Positions 63,684 to 64,000 of a stretch of 64,000 nt of DNA are shown here, piece by piece; within the stretch, counting starts at the first letter, position 1; each line of letters starts with the position of its first letter. The notes under the pieces were generated by a model. It did not search any database and was not told where the DNA came from. It saw nothing but the letters and a program-made list of their open reading frames with translations. The stretch is from Ectothiorhodospiraceae bacterium. Lineage in GTDB: Bacteria; Pseudomonadota; Gammaproteobacteria; Nitrococcales; Aquisalimonadaceae. The position numbers were made by a program, and so were the translations under genes. The stretch covers positions 1 through 64,000 of the forward strand of contig JAFIFV010000051.1 in the NCBI GenBank assembly GCA_020831845.1, read 5' to 3'.

Positions 63684-64000
63684 GCCGTTCTTCCAGCAGT
63701 TCCCGCAGGTTATCCAGCAGATCCGATTCCTGGTACGGCTTGCCGATGTAGCGATTGACGCCGATCTCCATCGCTCGCTCGCGATGCTTCTCCCCGGTGC
63801 GGGAGGTGATCATGATGATCGGCACATGACGCAGCCGTTCGTCGTTGCGCATATGCGTGGCCAACTCGTAGCCATCCATGCGCGGCATTTCGATATCCAG
63901 CAGCATGGCATGCGGCAGGTGATCCTGCAGCTTTGCCACGGCATCGACCCCGTCCTTGGCGGTAATCACCCGCATCTGGTTGCGTTCCAGCAGGCGGGTC
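63667..64000 (-). CDS. chpA: ChpA-type CheA hybrid kinase, C-terminal receiver (partial)
   Basis: The 3' end of a gene running off the window. The visible 111 codons are a receiver domain: the phospho-acceptor Asp lies in AMLLDIEMPRMDGYELATHMR, Thr in MITSRTG and the Lys in YIGKPYQ. The reading frame stays open to the window edge, and the gene order with chpB and chpC indicates the C-terminal receiver of a ChpA kinase. The kinase and Hpt domains lie outside. Confidence 0.8.
   Translation of the reverse strand, partial: TRLLERNQMRVITAKDGVDAVAKLQDHLPHAMLLDIEMPRMDGYELATHMRNDERLRHVPIIMITSRTGEKHRERAMEIGVNRYIGKPYQESDLLDNLRELLEERHGRRQ

Overview
The window comes from the chromosome of a high-GC gammaproteobacterium. 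Several gene neighbourhoods are classic for that class: zapA-6S RNA-5-formyl-THF cyclo-ligase beside ubiI/ubiH/pepP/UPF0149; trpEGDC-Crp/Vfr-OsmC-speD-coq7; metK-tkt-epd-pgk; and the end of a Pil-Chp chemosensory cluster. The mix of Pseudomonas-like order, split glycine decarboxylase (gcvPA/gcvPB) and Coq7 fits the Ectothiorhodospiraceae/Chromatiales side of the class. That placement is an inference from gene order, not a phylogeny.

Layout. 1-6.5 kb: an HDOD protein and a glycine cleavage operon (gcvT-gcvH-gcvPA-gcvPB-PfkB kinase). 6.5-9.4 kb: a ferric iron ABC permease and binding protein behind a Fur box, with no ATPase gene. 9.4-18.6 kb: ubiquinone hydroxylases, pepP, UPF0149, zapA, 6S RNA, fthC, EVE protein and two cell-wall enzymes. 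18.7-25.2 kb: two Slp lipoproteins, tex, ilvA, rpiA, a DUF2905 protein, then a non-coding block with two long-stem repeats that share a conserved loop.

25.2-34.7 kb: a 9.4-kb integrated element in the 3' end of tRNA-Gln(CUG), bounded by perfect 51-bp direct repeats and carrying paired integrase arm-type sites at both ends. It encodes a tyrosine integrase, an AlpA-like regulator, a split primase (CHC2 zinc-finger protein plus SF3 helicase), a HK97-fold major capsid protein, a Nu1-like small terminase, several unknown small proteins, and SRAP/YedK plus an unknown gene as right-end cargo. It has no portal, large terminase, protease or tail genes, so it reads as a phage satellite that brings its own capsid subunit and packaging specificity and borrows the rest. 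This is the most unusual system in the window.

34.6-45 kb: rplM-rpsI-tRNA-Gln operon; a strongly supported, apparently undescribed small RNA with repeated CCUCC (anti-Shine-Dalgarno) motifs; ferredoxin, coq7, speD, OsmC with a structured leader, Crp/Vfr, trpCDGE, gph and rpe. 45-51.4 kb: CopD-like membrane protein, DjlA, a LuxR solo coupled to a TetR regulator, and the divergent lipid-modification operon FAD oxidoreductase-DUF1365-cyclopropane synthase-like. 51.5-62.2 kb: pgk, epd, tkt, metK, an S-adenosylhomocysteine riboswitch with ahcY, metF, bioA and rsmE, which together link central carbon metabolism with the S-adenosylmethionine cycle. 62.2-64 kb: chpC, chpB and the truncated 3' end of chpA.
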